Positions 1 through 7,922 of a stretch of 64,000 bases of DNA are shown here, one piece after another. The notes under the pieces are model-generated. The model worked only from the letters and a program-made list of their open reading frames with translations. It did not search any database and was not told the origin of the DNA. A program made the position numbers and the translations under genes. The DNA comes from CAYRDC01 sp964422925 (GTDB lineage Bacteria; Bacteroidota; Bacteroidia; Chitinophagales; S012-47), in NCBI GenBank assembly GCA_964422925.1, contig CAYRDC010000001.1, forward strand, positions 1-64,000. The letters are read 5' to 3'. Within the stretch, counting starts at the first letter, position 1. The number at the start of each line of letters is the position of its first letter.

Positions 1-36
1 TTCCGGAGTTCGGTCAGCTGCTGTTGGCTTGTTGGC

Positions 37-201
37 GGAAGTTGCAAACTTCCGGACATTCTAAGGTTTAAGTTACGCTTTGCTAAACTTAAACCAGATA
101 TTTTGGACAGGAGGCCGGGCGCGCGAACGCGCGCCCGGCCGGCACAAAATATCACTAGCTTAAGTTTGCAACTTAAGCCCTGAAAATGGCCGTGCATGCA
201 G
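37..201 (+). repeat. structured repeat, copy 1
   Basis: Three hairpin-forming units occur in a row: a near-palindrome at 37-53 (GGAAGTTGCAAACTTCC), a 10-bp stem at 65-74/86-95 with an 11-nt loop, and a third inverted repeat at 158-166/170-178. The same order of motifs, same orientation, recurs at 2524-2629, where one base pair of the 10-bp stem is changed on both sides. Copy 1 has about 65 extra bases (roughly 105-170), including the GC hairpin at 113-140. It resembles REP-like elements in being palindromic and intergenic, but no transposase is nearby, so the family is unknown. Confidence 0.75.
113..140. repeat. perfect GC-rich inverted repeat
   Basis: Thirteen bases (113-125, ggccgggcgcgcg) are followed by aa and then their exact reverse complement (128-140). 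An outer 8-bp inverted repeat (98-105 and 145-152, atattttg/caaaatat) encloses it, so the two nest as one long hairpin. It lies in the segment of repeat copy 1 that is absent from copy 2, and so looks like a small insertion. No T-run follows directly, which argues against a simple terminator. Confidence 0.75.
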
Positions 202-223
202 AAGGTGTGTTTCCCTTCGCTGA

Positions 224-250
224 AGCCACGGAAGGCGATGTGGCTTTTTT
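224..250 (+). terminator. possible intrinsic terminator
   Basis: A 6-bp stem (agccac at 224-229, gtggct at 240-245) is followed at once by a T-run. This is the form of a Rho-independent terminator on the plus strand, but no plus-strand gene is visible upstream inside the window. It could serve a gene to the left or be part of the repeat debris. Confidence 0.3.
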
Positions 251-481
251 GTCCACCCCCTCCACTGCTCATACCACCCCTCCCCCCGCCAGCGGGGGAC
301 ATTTCTACAGACATCCTCCGGGACGTCCAGAAACCATATTATGCAATTAAGTGTTCAGTTCAACATCTCTGCATCCGGGCGCATAAAAGGCCGGATATCC
401 GCAAACAAAAAATAACGGCCTGCTAAAAAATTACGACCGGAAACAGACGGAGCTGGAGCGTTAAAAAAATATACTGTCTGA

Positions 482-501
482 GGTCCGCCACAAGGCGGAC
501 C
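482..501. repeat. 8-bp inverted repeat
   Basis: ggtccgcc (482-489) and ggcggacc (494-501) flank the loop acaa. A/T tracts outside (aaaaaatata near 464 and tatatttttt near 508) extend the pairing imperfectly on both sides. The stretch could act as a bidirectional terminator or be one more dispersed palindrome. Confidence 0.5.
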
Positions 502-601
502 GAGTTTATATTTTTTAGCGGAAGCAACGGCTGTTTCAGTAATTTTTTAGCCAGCCTGTCTGCCACAGCTTTAGCGAAGGCAGGCCTTGACCTTTTCTTT
601 G

Positions 602-635
602 GTTCTTTCTTTTGGGTCAAGCCAAAAGAAAGAAC
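602..635. repeat. 14-bp perfect-stem hairpin (dispersed repeat type)
   Basis: gttctttcttttgg (602-615) is matched exactly by ccaaaagaaagaac (622-635) around a 6-nt loop. From general knowledge, inverted repeats with this CTTTTCTTT/TTTTGG character, next to a gcctgtctgcc...ggcaggc palindrome as here at about 556-583, are common between genes of many Bacteroidota. It sits 67 bp past the stop of the minus-strand gene at 702-2213, so it may also help end that transcript. Confidence 0.6.
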
Positions 636-701
636 AGGGATACATGAACGTCCATGCAGGGCGGACAAGCCCGCCAAAGGGGGACATTTCTTTATTTTCG
701 G

Positions 702-2213
702 CTACTGAATACCGGCTACCAACATCACTTTCCCGTACCAGGTGTGTTTTTGGGTTTGCAGCTCTATGAGGTACAACCCGCCCGGATTGCCCGCGAGGTT
801 AAGGGTAAGCGAGGAGACATTCAGGTTGGTATATTCTTCACTCAGCACTGCCCGGCCCATGACATCATACACCCGCAGGCTGGCGGCCATACCAAATGTC
901 CCGGACGGTAAGCTAATGGTTATTCGCCCGGTGCTTGGGTTGGGGTAGATGGATAAACTATGCTCCTTTTTAGGAGCCGGTAATACGACCAGCCCTGTGG
1001 TTCCGCAATCCGACCCATAAGGACAACCCATACTATCCAGTTTTACAATCCATCCATCCTGCCAGGTCGAATCGTTCCAGGTGCTGCCGCAAGCTATAAA
1101 ACCATTATCTGAAGTAGGCTGCAAATCATAAAAATAATGATGCTTTGTGCTGTCGCGCGTATAGGTGTGTTGCCAGATGATGTTTCCAAAACGATCTATT
1201 TTTGTAAGCAAGGGCAAATCACCATGAACTAAATCAGGATCATGACCCCCATTTATAACATAAGATGAATCTTTAAGCTGAATAATACCCTTCCAAAACA
1301 ATGTTGAACCCGTATCAGAAGGATAAATGCTATCCCATTCCACATTTCCTAGCGTGTCTGTTTTTATAAGCCAGGCAGCATACCGGTCTGTATAATATGA
1401 AAAACCTTTATAAATTTGTTGTATCCCGGAAATTAAAAACCCTCCTTCTTTCGAAATAATAACATTTTGTCCAAAATCTTCATATTTCTTGTGGTAGGTT
1501 CTTTGCCAAATCAGGTTTCCAAGGCTGTCTGTACGTATCAGCAAAACATCCCGCTTCTCAGCAGCTACATTCCAGCGATAACCGCAGATTAAAAATCCTC
1601 TGTCCGGTAAAATAATTAAGTCTGCACAGCTACTAAAATATGGATTAAAATCATATTTTTTTTGCCAAATAATATTCCCTTCCGAATCAACCTTTTGTAA
1701 AGCAATAAGTTGGTAATTATTGTCATTGTAGTAGTCAATATTACCACCAATTACAAAAGTGCTATTATCATTAAGTTTAATTATTTTTACGTATGTTTGA
1801 AAGGTATTTGTGTCTTTATTGATTTTTGACCACAAAGTGTCTCCATTAGCATTGATTTTAATTAAAAGATTGTCAACGTTTCCGGTTGAATCTTTCGCTC
1901 CGCCTGCTAACAAATAACTTGTGGAATTTATTTTCTTTGAATCAAGAATTCCACTTCTGTAATAACCAGATATGTTAAATTCTTTTTTCCACAATTCATT
2001 ACCTGAAGTATCAAACTGAACTATAAAAATATTTCCTATATATGGAGTTGAACTTTGGCCAAAGCAAAGATAACCTTTAATGTTTATTTGCATAGAAGAT
2101 AATAATTGTGCCCATCGATTATTATCCACCCAACTATTGAAGGTATTTTGGGATGAAATATTTTGAGTGCAGAAGAAAAATAAGTACACTGAAATTAGTA
2201 ATATCCTTTTCAC
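702..2213 (-). CDS. T9SS-exported protein with propeller-like repeats
   Basis: 503 residues. An N-terminal signal peptide (to about residue 22) is followed by a body in which the motif GNxxWxxxY/F recurs about six times (for example GNELWKKEF, GNIIWQKKY, GNLIWQRTY). This is typical of secreted beta-propeller proteins. The last 80 residues form a type A T9SS sorting domain, with YPNPSTGRITI at its start and PGGLYLIEL near its end. The protein should cross the inner membrane by Sec, cross the outer membrane through the SprA translocon, and end up on the cell surface or released. The ligand or activity is unknown. The ATG overlaps the stop of an upstream sorting-domain remnant (ATGA). The body is very AT-rich compared with its own 3' end and with rlmN next door, which suggests an acquired or shuffled origin. 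Confidence 0.85.
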   Translation of the reverse strand: MKRILLISVYLFFFCTQNISSQNTFNSWVDNNRWAQLLSSMQINIKGYLCFGQSSTPYIGNIFIVQFDTSGNELWKKEFNISGYYRSGILDSKKINSTSYLLAGGAKDSTGNVDNLLIKINANGDTLWSKINKDTNTFQTYVKIIKLNDNSTFVIGGNIDYYNDNNYQLIALQKVDSEGNIIWQKKYDFNPYFSSCADLIILPDRGFLICGYRWNVAAEKRDVLLIRTDSLGNLIWQRTYHKKYEDFGQNVIISKEGGFLISGIQQIYKGFSYYTDRYAAWLIKTDTLGNVEWDSIYPSDTGSTLFWKGIIQLKDSSYVINGGHDPDLVHGDLPLLTKIDRFGNIIWQHTYTRDSTKHHYFYDLQPTSDNGFIACGSTWNDSTWQDGWIVKLDSMGCPYGSDCGTTGLVVLPAPKKEHSLSIYPNPSTGRITISLPSGTFGMAASLRVYDVMGRAVLSEEYTNLNVSSLTLNLAGNPGGLYLIELQTQKHTWYGKVMLVAGIQ

Positions 2214-2404
2214 TGCACTATCATTTTCAGTGATTGGGTGATAATACCATTTTCACTTAATGAGTAGAAATACAAACCGGCAGGCGGTCTTGCTTTAGGA
2301 TCTATGCGGTAGCTGAGCGTATCGTTACGGAATAGCAGGATATTCTGGGCGGTCAGTTTATCGGCTGCCGGGTTATCGGCTATTGTTTTCAAGCTTCGCT
2401 TCAT
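2210..2404 (-). pseudogene. orphan T9SS sorting-domain remnant
   Basis: The 64-residue frame consists almost only of a T9SS type A sorting-domain-like sequence: ADNPAADKLT near the start, RPPAGLYFYSLSENG near the end, and a final MIVQ. No signal peptide or cargo domain precedes it. Upstream the frame stays open until a stop at 2498-2500, but runs through dispersed-repeat sequence (about 2463-2502). I infer that the front of an exported protein was lost and only its C-terminal tag remains. Its stop overlaps the ATG of the gene at 702-2213, so the two could be co-translated if expressed. It could instead be a small real protein, but without a signal peptide the tag would have no use. Confidence 0.6.
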
Positions 2405-2778
2405 TATTCAAATTTAACATATTCCAGGGAAAAGAGAGAACTTTCCCCTTTGCCTTCTTTCTTCAACATTCGACATTCGGAATTCGTCATTCATCATTCA
2501 TGGCCAGCCTGTTCATGGTTATTGGAAGTTGCAAACTTCCGGTCATCAGAAGGTCTAAGTTACGCTGCGCTAAACTTAGACCAGTAACCTGGGCAGGCAC
2601 TTAAGTCCGGAAAACGGCCCTGCATGCAGAGATCCTTCGGCACGCCAAGGCGTGCCTCAGAATGACGCGGGGGAGTTGAAGACGGACAGGCGCCAGCGGA
2701 ACGCCAGGGCGTCCTGTGAACAGGGGACATTGCTTCCGGTATGGGGCTTTGACTTTATGGCCTTTGGCTTCAGCCGCA
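2405..2778. other. repeat-rich intergenic region
   Basis: No gene is supported here. From left to right it holds a low-complexity catt/attc tract at about 2463-2502 of a kind often seen between bacterial genes, the second structured repeat (2524-2629), an 8-bp inverted repeat ggcacgcc/ggcgtgcc at 2639-2656, and a stretch near 2680-2740 that shares the ggggacat motif with the region left of 702. The plus-strand open frames crossing it are shadows of these repeats and of rlmN. Confidence 0.65.
2524..2629 (+). repeat. structured repeat, copy 2
   Basis: Same order of elements as 37-201: GGAAGTTGCAAACTTCC at 2524-2540, then a 10-bp stem at 2552-2561/2573-2582 with an 11-nt loop, then acttaag and a shared end gcatgcag. 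In the stem the T-A pair of copy 1 (bases 68 and 92) is a C-G pair here (2555 and 2579), a compensatory change. The loop also differs (tttg against tgcg) while keeping the flanking gc bases. The long GC hairpin of copy 1 is absent. Confidence 0.75.
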
Positions 2779-3828
2779 TTAATCTTTGTTGGCCAGCTGC
2801 CCGCAGGCGGCATCGATGTCTTTGCCGCGGCTGTGGCGCAGGGTAACGGTCACCCCGCTGGTTTCAAGCTGGCGGGCAAACCATTCCATGCGCTCCGGGG
2901 CGGGTTTGGCATAGGGTACGCCTTCCACGGGGTTGTATTCGATGAGGTTCACCCGCGCAGGGACCGACCGGGCCAGGGATGCCAGGCGCTCCGCATCGTC
3001 TTCCGTGTCGTTGATTCCCTCAAACAGCAGGTATTCGAACGTGACCCGGCTGCGCGTGGCCAGGTAAAAGGCCCGCAGTGCTTCCATCACTTCCCCGATG
3101 GGGTTGGTCCGGTTGATGGACATCATCCGGTCGCGCACGGCATCGGTGGTGGCATGCAGCGACAGGGCCAGGTGGAACTTCACCCGGTCTTCCGCCAGCC
3201 TGCGAATGGCCTTGACAATGCCGGAAGTGGAAACCGTAATGCGCCTGTAACTGACATTGAGGCCTTCCGGCCGGTGAATCCATTCAATGGCATCGCGCAC
3301 GCGCTGGTAGTTGAGCAGGGGTTCGCCCATGCCCATGAAAACGATATTGGAAAGCGGCCTGCCGAAATAACGGAGTGAATGTTCACGCAGCAGCCATACC
3401 TGGTCGAAGATTTCGGCTGTTTCGAGGTGGCGCAGCAGGCCCATGCGGCCCGTGGCGCAAAACAGGCAGTCGAGGCTGCAGCCTGCCTGGGAGGAAATGC
3501 AGGCCGTGACCCGTTCCCCGGCCGGGATGAGGACGCCCTCCACCTTCAGCCCGTCATGCAGGCGGAAACGCATTTTCAACGTGCCGTCCGCGCTCTGCTG
3601 TTCCATGTCAAAGGCCAGCGGGTAAAACCCGTAGCGTGCCGACAGCCATTCCCGGAAGGCCAGCGGCAGGTTGGTCATTTCGTCAAAAGACAGGGCCCGC
3701 TTGTCGCGCTGCCAGGAAATGAGCTGCCCGGTACGGAAGGCCGGCTGCCCGGCATCCTGAACCAGCCGGCTCAGCTGCCCTTCGTCCAGAAGCCGTATGT
3801 CAGGCAAAGGCTTGTCCACTGCAGGCAA
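2779..3828 (-). CDS. rlmN: 23S rRNA / tRNA adenine-C2 methyltransferase RlmN
   Basis: 349 residues, usual length. This radical-SAM enzyme methylates C2 of A2503 in 23S rRNA and of A37 in some tRNAs. The iron-sulfur motif CSLDCLFC gives C117, C121 and C124. The two catalytic cysteines of the family are present as C110 (TACISSQAG) and C342 (DAACGQL), so the enzyme should be active. The GMGEP motif is at about 166-170. The first codon used here is TTG at 3828. A GTG three codons later (3819) is equally possible, because the TTG falls inside a good -7 box (TATCTTTG, 3826-3833) which, if real, would place the true start further in. The gene is divergent from the amidohydrolase at 3883, with about 54 bp between them. 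Confidence 0.95.
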   Translation of the reverse strand: MPAVDKPLPDIRLLDEGQLSRLVQDAGQPAFRTGQLISWQRDKRALSFDEMTNLPLAFREWLSARYGFYPLAFDMEQQSADGTLKMRFRLHDGLKVEGVLIPAGERVTACISSQAGCSLDCLFCATGRMGLLRHLETAEIFDQVWLLREHSLRYFGRPLSNIVFMGMGEPLLNYQRVRDAIEWIHRPEGLNVSYRRITVSTSGIVKAIRRLAEDRVKFHLALSLHATTDAVRDRMMSINRTNPIGEVMEALRAFYLATRSRVTFEYLLFEGINDTEDDAERLASLARSVPARVNLIEYNPVEGVPYAKPAPERMEWFARQLETSGVTVTLRHSRGKDIDAACGQLANKD

Positions 3829-3882
3829 AGATATGGCTTTCCGCAGGGCCCGGCATTGGCTCGGTTTTCCTAATTTGGCAAC

Positions 3883-5070
3883 ATGGCACGATACATTACG
3901 GCCGACATCCTTTTCCCCGTGTCAGGCCCGCCCGTAAAGCAGGGCGTGGTGGTGGTGAACGAGGAAGGTGTTATCGTGGAAACCGGCCTCCGGGAAGCTT
4001 ACGACCCCGCGGAGCTGGAAATCCACAACGGGGTGCTGGTTCCCGGCTTCATCAACAGCCACTGCCACCTGGAACTATCGTTCATGAAAGGGCAGATACC
4101 GGAAAAAACCGGCCTGCTGGCATTTGTCAGGCAGGTGGTGGCCATCCGCGACCGGTTCAGCGAAGACGAGCAGCAGGCAGCCATTAAGGTGGCTGAACGC
4201 GAAATGGCCGAAAACGGCATCGTGGCCGTGGGCGATATTTCGAACGACACCCGCTCCTTTGCCGTCAAGCAGCAAAGCGCCCTGCGGTTTCACACCTTCG
4301 TGGAAGTATTCGACCTGGGCCCGGCCGGCACCGGACAGGCAAAGGCCACCGGGCAGGAAGTGTACGAAGCCGCCCCGAAGAAAAACGGGCATACGGCCAG
4401 CATCACCCCGCACGCGCCCTATTCCTGCAGCATGGAACTGTTCCGGTGGTGCGATTCCTTCACGGCAGCAGACGGCCGCATCCTGAGCATTCACCTCCAG
4501 GAACAGGCCGATGAAAACCGCCTGTTTATGGAAAAAGCAGGTGCGTGGGTGGATTTGTTCCGCGGCTGGGGGCTCGATTTCGAATGGTTCCGCCCCACGG
4601 GAAAAAGCTCCCTGCAGTCGGTGCTGCCGCACCTCGGGGAGGGTAACACCCTCCTGTTCGTACACAACACTTTCACCAAGGCAGAAGATATTGCAAAAAC
4701 CCTGGCTTTCAGCGACAGGGTTTACTGGTGCTTTTGCCCGAATGCGAACCTTTACATTGAGAACCGCCTACCGGATTACAGGCTGTTTCTTGAAGCAGGG
4801 GCAACGTGCGTCATCGGCACCGACAGCCTGGCCAGCAACCACCAGCTGTCTGTTTTGGAAGAGATGAAAGTCATTCAGAAAAACGCTCCGTACCTGACGT
4901 TTGAAACCCTGCTGCGCTGGGCCACCCTGAACGGAGCGGAAATGCTAGGTTTCCAGCGGGAGCTGGGCAGTTTTGAAGCCGGTAAAAAGCCGGGGGTGAA
5001 CCTGGTCAGCGGCATGAACATGCGCACCCTGGAGCTGACCGGCATTTCCACCGTGCGCAGGCTGGCCTGA
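3883..5070 (+). CDS. amidohydrolase (aminodeoxyfutalosine/guanine deaminase-like)
   Basis: 395 residues of the metal-dependent amidohydrolase fold. Metal ligands are H60 and H62 (INSHCHLE), H204 (SIHLQEQ) and D314 (GTDSLASN). E207 and H261 are the likely catalytic helpers. The sequence THAPYSCS-like PHAPYSCS (about 176-183) is typical of the SAH/MTA and aminofutalosine deaminase branch. That points to deamination of a purine-like nucleoside, perhaps in the futalosine route to menaquinone, but no other menaquinone gene is in the window and the substrate cannot be fixed from sequence. It is cytoplasmic, with no signal peptide. The stop lies 2 bp from the stop of the convergent dsbD-type gene. 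Confidence 0.8.
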   Translation: MARYITADILFPVSGPPVKQGVVVVNEEGVIVETGLREAYDPAELEIHNGVLVPGFINSHCHLELSFMKGQIPEKTGLLAFVRQVVAIRDRFSEDEQQAAIKVAEREMAENGIVAVGDISNDTRSFAVKQQSALRFHTFVEVFDLGPAGTGQAKATGQEVYEAAPKKNGHTASITPHAPYSCSMELFRWCDSFTAADGRILSIHLQEQADENRLFMEKAGAWVDLFRGWGLDFEWFRPTGKSSLQSVLPHLGEGNTLLFVHNTFTKAEDIAKTLAFSDRVYWCFCPNANLYIENRLPDYRLFLEAGATCVIGTDSLASNHQLSVLEEMKVIQKNAPYLTFETLLRWATLNGAEMLGFQRELGSFEAGKKPGVNLVSGMNMRTLELTGISTVRRLA

Positions 5071-5072
5071 GG

Positions 5073-7124
5073 TCAATGCCCGGCAAAAGCTTCCAGGCCG
5101 GAATTCAGGTAGGCAATGTAATCTTCCACGTCCGGAGTGAACCCGCGGGGTTCCAGCAGCGGATTGCCGTCATGGCCTGCCAGCACGTAATAGGGCTGCG
5201 AATTGGTCTGGAACCGGGTGGTCTGCAGGTCGCTCCACAGCTTGCCCACGGTGCTTACCTCATGGCCCGTGTAGGGTGACGGCCCGAAGTCATCCGGCAG
5301 GGGGGTTTTGTCGTCCACGTAGAGCGAAATAAGCACGTAATCATTGTTCAGGATATCCCACACCCGCTGGTCGGACCAGACGTATTCTTCCATTTTCCGG
5401 CAGTTCACGCAGGTCCAGCCCGTAAAGTCGAGCAGCACCGGCTTGTTCACCGCTTTGGCATAGGCCAGGCCCTGACCGTAGTCAAAAAAGCAGTTGAGTT
5501 CATGCGGGCATTCCATGTTGTCGACCACGGTTACCGGTTTGCTGTTGCGGATTTCTTCCGCGCTGGCATCGGCCGCAGTGCCTCCGGAAAATCCGCTGCC
5601 CTGCAGGCGGCTGAGCTCCGATTCAATCCGCTGCATTTTGTACTGCAGGGTGTTCAGGTTGAATTCCTGGTAATGCTGCGGTGGGGCAATGCCGCTCAGC
5701 AGCCGCACCGGGGCGCCCCAGAGGCCCGGCACCATGTAAATGGCAATGGAAAAAGCCAGCATGGCAAAGAACAGGCGCGGAACGGTGACATGGTCCATCA
5801 CCTCATCGTGGGCGAAGCGCAGCTTGCCCAGCAGGTAAAAACCCCAGAGCACGGCAATCACAATCCAGATGGCAATGAAAATGTCGCGCGAAAGCACATT
5901 CCAGTGGTAGGCAAGGTCGATGATGGACAAAAACTTAAAAGCCAGGGCCAGCTCGATGAAGCCGAGCGACACCTTGATGGTATTCAGCCATCCGCCTGAT
6001 TTGGGAACGCTTTGCAGCCATCCCGGGAAGGCGGCAAACAGGGCAAAGGGAATGGCCAGGGCCAGGCTGAACCCCAGCATGCCCAGCAGGGGACCCCAGA
6101 ATTCACCTTTCTCGGCAATGATCACCAGCATGCTGCCCACAATGGGCACCGTGCACGAAAAGGAAACCAGCACAAGGGTGAAGGCCATAAAAAAAATGCC
6201 GATCAGCCCGCCTTTTTCGCTGATGGCATCCGACTTGTTTATCCACTTGCTGGGCAGGGTGATTTCAAACACACCGAAAAACGACAGGGCGAAGACAAAA
6301 AACAGCAGGAAAAACAGCATGTTGAAAAACACGTTGCTGGCCAGTGCGTTCAGGGCCGAGGGGCCGTAAACCCCCGTAATCAGGAAGCCCAGCCCGATGA
6401 ATATGACAATGATGGACAGGGCATAGAGCAGCGCGTTGAAAATGCCCTGTCGCCTGGTGGCGCTTCTTTTGGTAAAAAAACTGACCGTGAGCGGAATCAT
6501 GGGAAAGACGCAGGGCGTCAGCAGGGCAATGAGCCCCGCCCCGAAGCCGCCAGCCAGGTAGCCCCAGAGGCCGCGTTTCTGAGCCGGTTTGATTTCCTCC
6601 ACTGGTTGGCCGGCTTCACCGTTTTCGCCCTGCTCACCGCCTGCCGGGACCGCGGAGCCCTGATCGGTGGTGCCGAGCGCAAACTCGAAAGGTACTTCCG
6701 TAGGCGGAAGGCACTGCTTGTCGTCACAGGTCATGAATTCCACGAAACCCCGGATCACCTGGCCGGATTCGGGCACTTTCACTTTCTGCCGGAAAATGGC
6801 TTTATGTTTCCACCAGGTCAGGTTCATTTCGAACAACGGTTCATAGGTGGGGCCTTCCATGTGCCCGAGCACCTGCAGGCTGTCGACAAACTGAATGGAG
6901 GCACTGTCTTCAAAATGGATGGAGGTGGGAATGGGCCCGCCTGGGGCAATGTCCAGCCCGTAAATTTTCCAACCCTCATCAATGGTAGCTTTGAAGATCA
7001 GGGTATATTCGTTTTCTCCGCTTTCGGAAGCCGAAAATTCCCAGTGTACCGGTTCCAGAATTTGCCCGTAGGTATTGCCAAAACCCAGTAAAACAAACAG
7101 CAGGGGCAAGATCTGTCTTCTCAT
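5073..7124 (-). CDS. dsbD: thiol:disulfide interchange protein DsbD
   Basis: 683 residues from the ATG at 7124, chosen because a clean signal peptide (MRRQILPLLFVLLGF) starts there. The open frame itself extends 23 codons further up. Three modules are visible: a periplasmic N-terminal domain with the pair C133/C138 (TCDDKQC), a CcdA-like membrane core of about eight helices with C205 (LTPCVFP) and C324 (SFSCTVP), and a C-terminal thioredoxin domain with C572/C575 (WTCVNC). All three cysteine pairs of the electron relay are present, so it should carry reducing power from cytoplasmic thioredoxin to periplasmic proteins, for example in cytochrome c maturation or disulfide repair. It is convergent with the amidohydrolase. 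Confidence 0.9.
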   Translation of the reverse strand: MRRQILPLLFVLLGFGNTYGQILEPVHWEFSASESGENEYTLIFKATIDEGWKIYGLDIAPGGPIPTSIHFEDSASIQFVDSLQVLGHMEGPTYEPLFEMNLTWWKHKAIFRQKVKVPESGQVIRGFVEFMTCDDKQCLPPTEVPFEFALGTTDQGSAVPAGGEQGENGEAGQPVEEIKPAQKRGLWGYLAGGFGAGLIALLTPCVFPMIPLTVSFFTKRSATRRQGIFNALLYALSIIVIFIGLGFLITGVYGPSALNALASNVFFNMLFFLLFFVFALSFFGVFEITLPSKWINKSDAISEKGGLIGIFFMAFTLVLVSFSCTVPIVGSMLVIIAEKGEFWGPLLGMLGFSLALAIPFALFAAFPGWLQSVPKSGGWLNTIKVSLGFIELALAFKFLSIIDLAYHWNVLSRDIFIAIWIVIAVLWGFYLLGKLRFAHDEVMDHVTVPRLFFAMLAFSIAIYMVPGLWGAPVRLLSGIAPPQHYQEFNLNTLQYKMQRIESELSRLQGSGFSGGTAADASAEEIRNSKPVTVVDNMECPHELNCFFDYGQGLAYAKAVNKPVLLDFTGWTCVNCRKMEEYVWSDQRVWDILNNDYVLISLYVDDKTPLPDDFGPSPYTGHEVSTVGKLWSDLQTTRFQTNSQPYYVLAGHDGNPLLEPRGFTPDVEDYIAYLNSGLEAFAGH

Positions 7125-7141
7125 AAATATGATTTTAACAG

Positions 7142-7149
7142 CAAAATTA
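7142..7149 (-). promoter_or_regulatory. possible -7 box for dsbD
   Basis: On the minus strand this reads TAATTTTG, a full match to the Bacteroidota -7 consensus TAnnTTTG, 17 bp before the ATG. No TTTG is found at the expected -33 distance, so the assignment is weak. It would give a leader of only about ten bases. Confidence 0.3.
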
Positions 7150-7215
7150 ATCAAATAGCATCCTGGGGGGTTTCTTTTGTGCAAGCATAACAAATCACAT
7201 TGCGGCCGGGTTCAA

Positions 7216-7917
7216 TCAGGAATATACGGCCTGCAGGAGTGATTCGAAAAGCCACCGGCCGTCTGTATTGCCGAGAATTTCCTCAGAAGCCCGTTCAGGG
7301 TGAGGCATCATGCCGAAAACGTTGCGGTGCTCATTGCAGATACCGGCAATATTTTCCATCGAGCCGTTGGGGTTGGCTGTATCGTCCACCTTTCCGTCCG
7401 CGTGGCAGTAACGGAAAAGCACCTGATTGTTTTCATTCATTTTCCGAAGGGTGTCCGGGGCCGCATGATAGCGCCCTTCGGCATGGGCGATAGGTATACT
7501 GAGCACCTGGCCGGGCGAAAGGTTTGCGGTGAGCGGAGTATCCGCGTTTTCGGTTCGAAGGAAAACATTGCGGCAGATAAACCGCTGGCTGGCATTCCGT
7601 AATAAGGCTCCCGGTAGCAATCCGCTTTCACACAAAACCTGAAACCCGTTGCAAATGCCCAGCACAAACCCTCCCTCGCGGGCAAATTTCTGAACAGCCT
7701 GCATTATGGGTGAAAAGCGGGCAATAGCCCCGGCCCGCAGATAATCGCCATAGCTGAACCCACCGGGCAGCACAATGCAATCGCCCGGGCCGAAACCGGG
7801 CAGGATTTCCTCCTTGTGCCACAAAGCATGCACTTCCTGCCGGAAAACATATTTCAGCACATGGATCATATCCCGGTCGCAATTGGAACCCGGAAAGATG
7901 ACAACACCGAATTTCAT
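7216..7917 (-). CDS. purQ: phosphoribosylformylglycinamidine synthase subunit PurQ
   Basis: 233 residues, normal for the glutaminase subunit of the three-part FGAM synthase of purine synthesis. It releases ammonia from glutamine for PurL. The catalytic cysteine is C89 (LGICNGFQ) and the His/Glu pair is H206/E208 (MMPHPERA). The N-terminus MKFGVVIFPGSNCD is typical of the family. PurL and PurS are not in the window. The start lies 4 bp from the stop of the upstream membrane protein gene, so the two are probably cotranscribed. Confidence 0.95.
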   Translation of the reverse strand: MKFGVVIFPGSNCDRDMIHVLKYVFRQEVHALWHKEEILPGFGPGDCIVLPGGFSYGDYLRAGAIARFSPIMQAVQKFAREGGFVLGICNGFQVLCESGLLPGALLRNASQRFICRNVFLRTENADTPLTANLSPGQVLSIPIAHAEGRYHAAPDTLRKMNENNQVLFRYCHADGKVDDTANPNGSMENIAGICNEHRNVFGMMPHPERASEEILGNTDGRWLFESLLQAVYS

Positions 7918-7922
7918 ACGAA

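Larger units (their letters stand above)
1..701. other. repeat-rich intergenic region
   Basis: No credible gene lies here. The two open frames over this stretch (196-426 plus, 423-677 minus) have low-complexity or repeat-derived translations without any family signature. The region instead holds a series of inverted repeats, listed separately: a structured repeat at 37-201, a terminator-like hairpin at 224-250, a hairpin at 482-501 and a 14-bp-stem hairpin at 602-635. Short tracts near 290-303 and 675-687 share a run ending in ggggacattt, which recurs near 2719-2730. The region looks like an accumulation of dispersed non-coding repeats. Confidence 0.7.

Noticed and set aside
196..426. Open frame, 76 codons, plus strand
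   Set aside because: Proline-rich low-complexity translation over inverted repeats, with no signal peptide or family signature.
423..677. Open frame, 84 codons, minus strand
   Set aside because: The translation is produced by dispersed palindromes (482-501, about 556-583, 602-635), a typical false ORF of repeat DNA.
2716..3378. 220-codon open frame opposite rlmN
   Set aside because: Antisense shadow of a GC-rich conserved gene; no domain of its own.
6012..7091. 359-codon open frame opposite the DsbD-type gene
   Set aside because: The opposite strand encodes a full DsbD with all catalytic cysteines, and this frame is low-complexity (Gln/Gly/Asn-rich).
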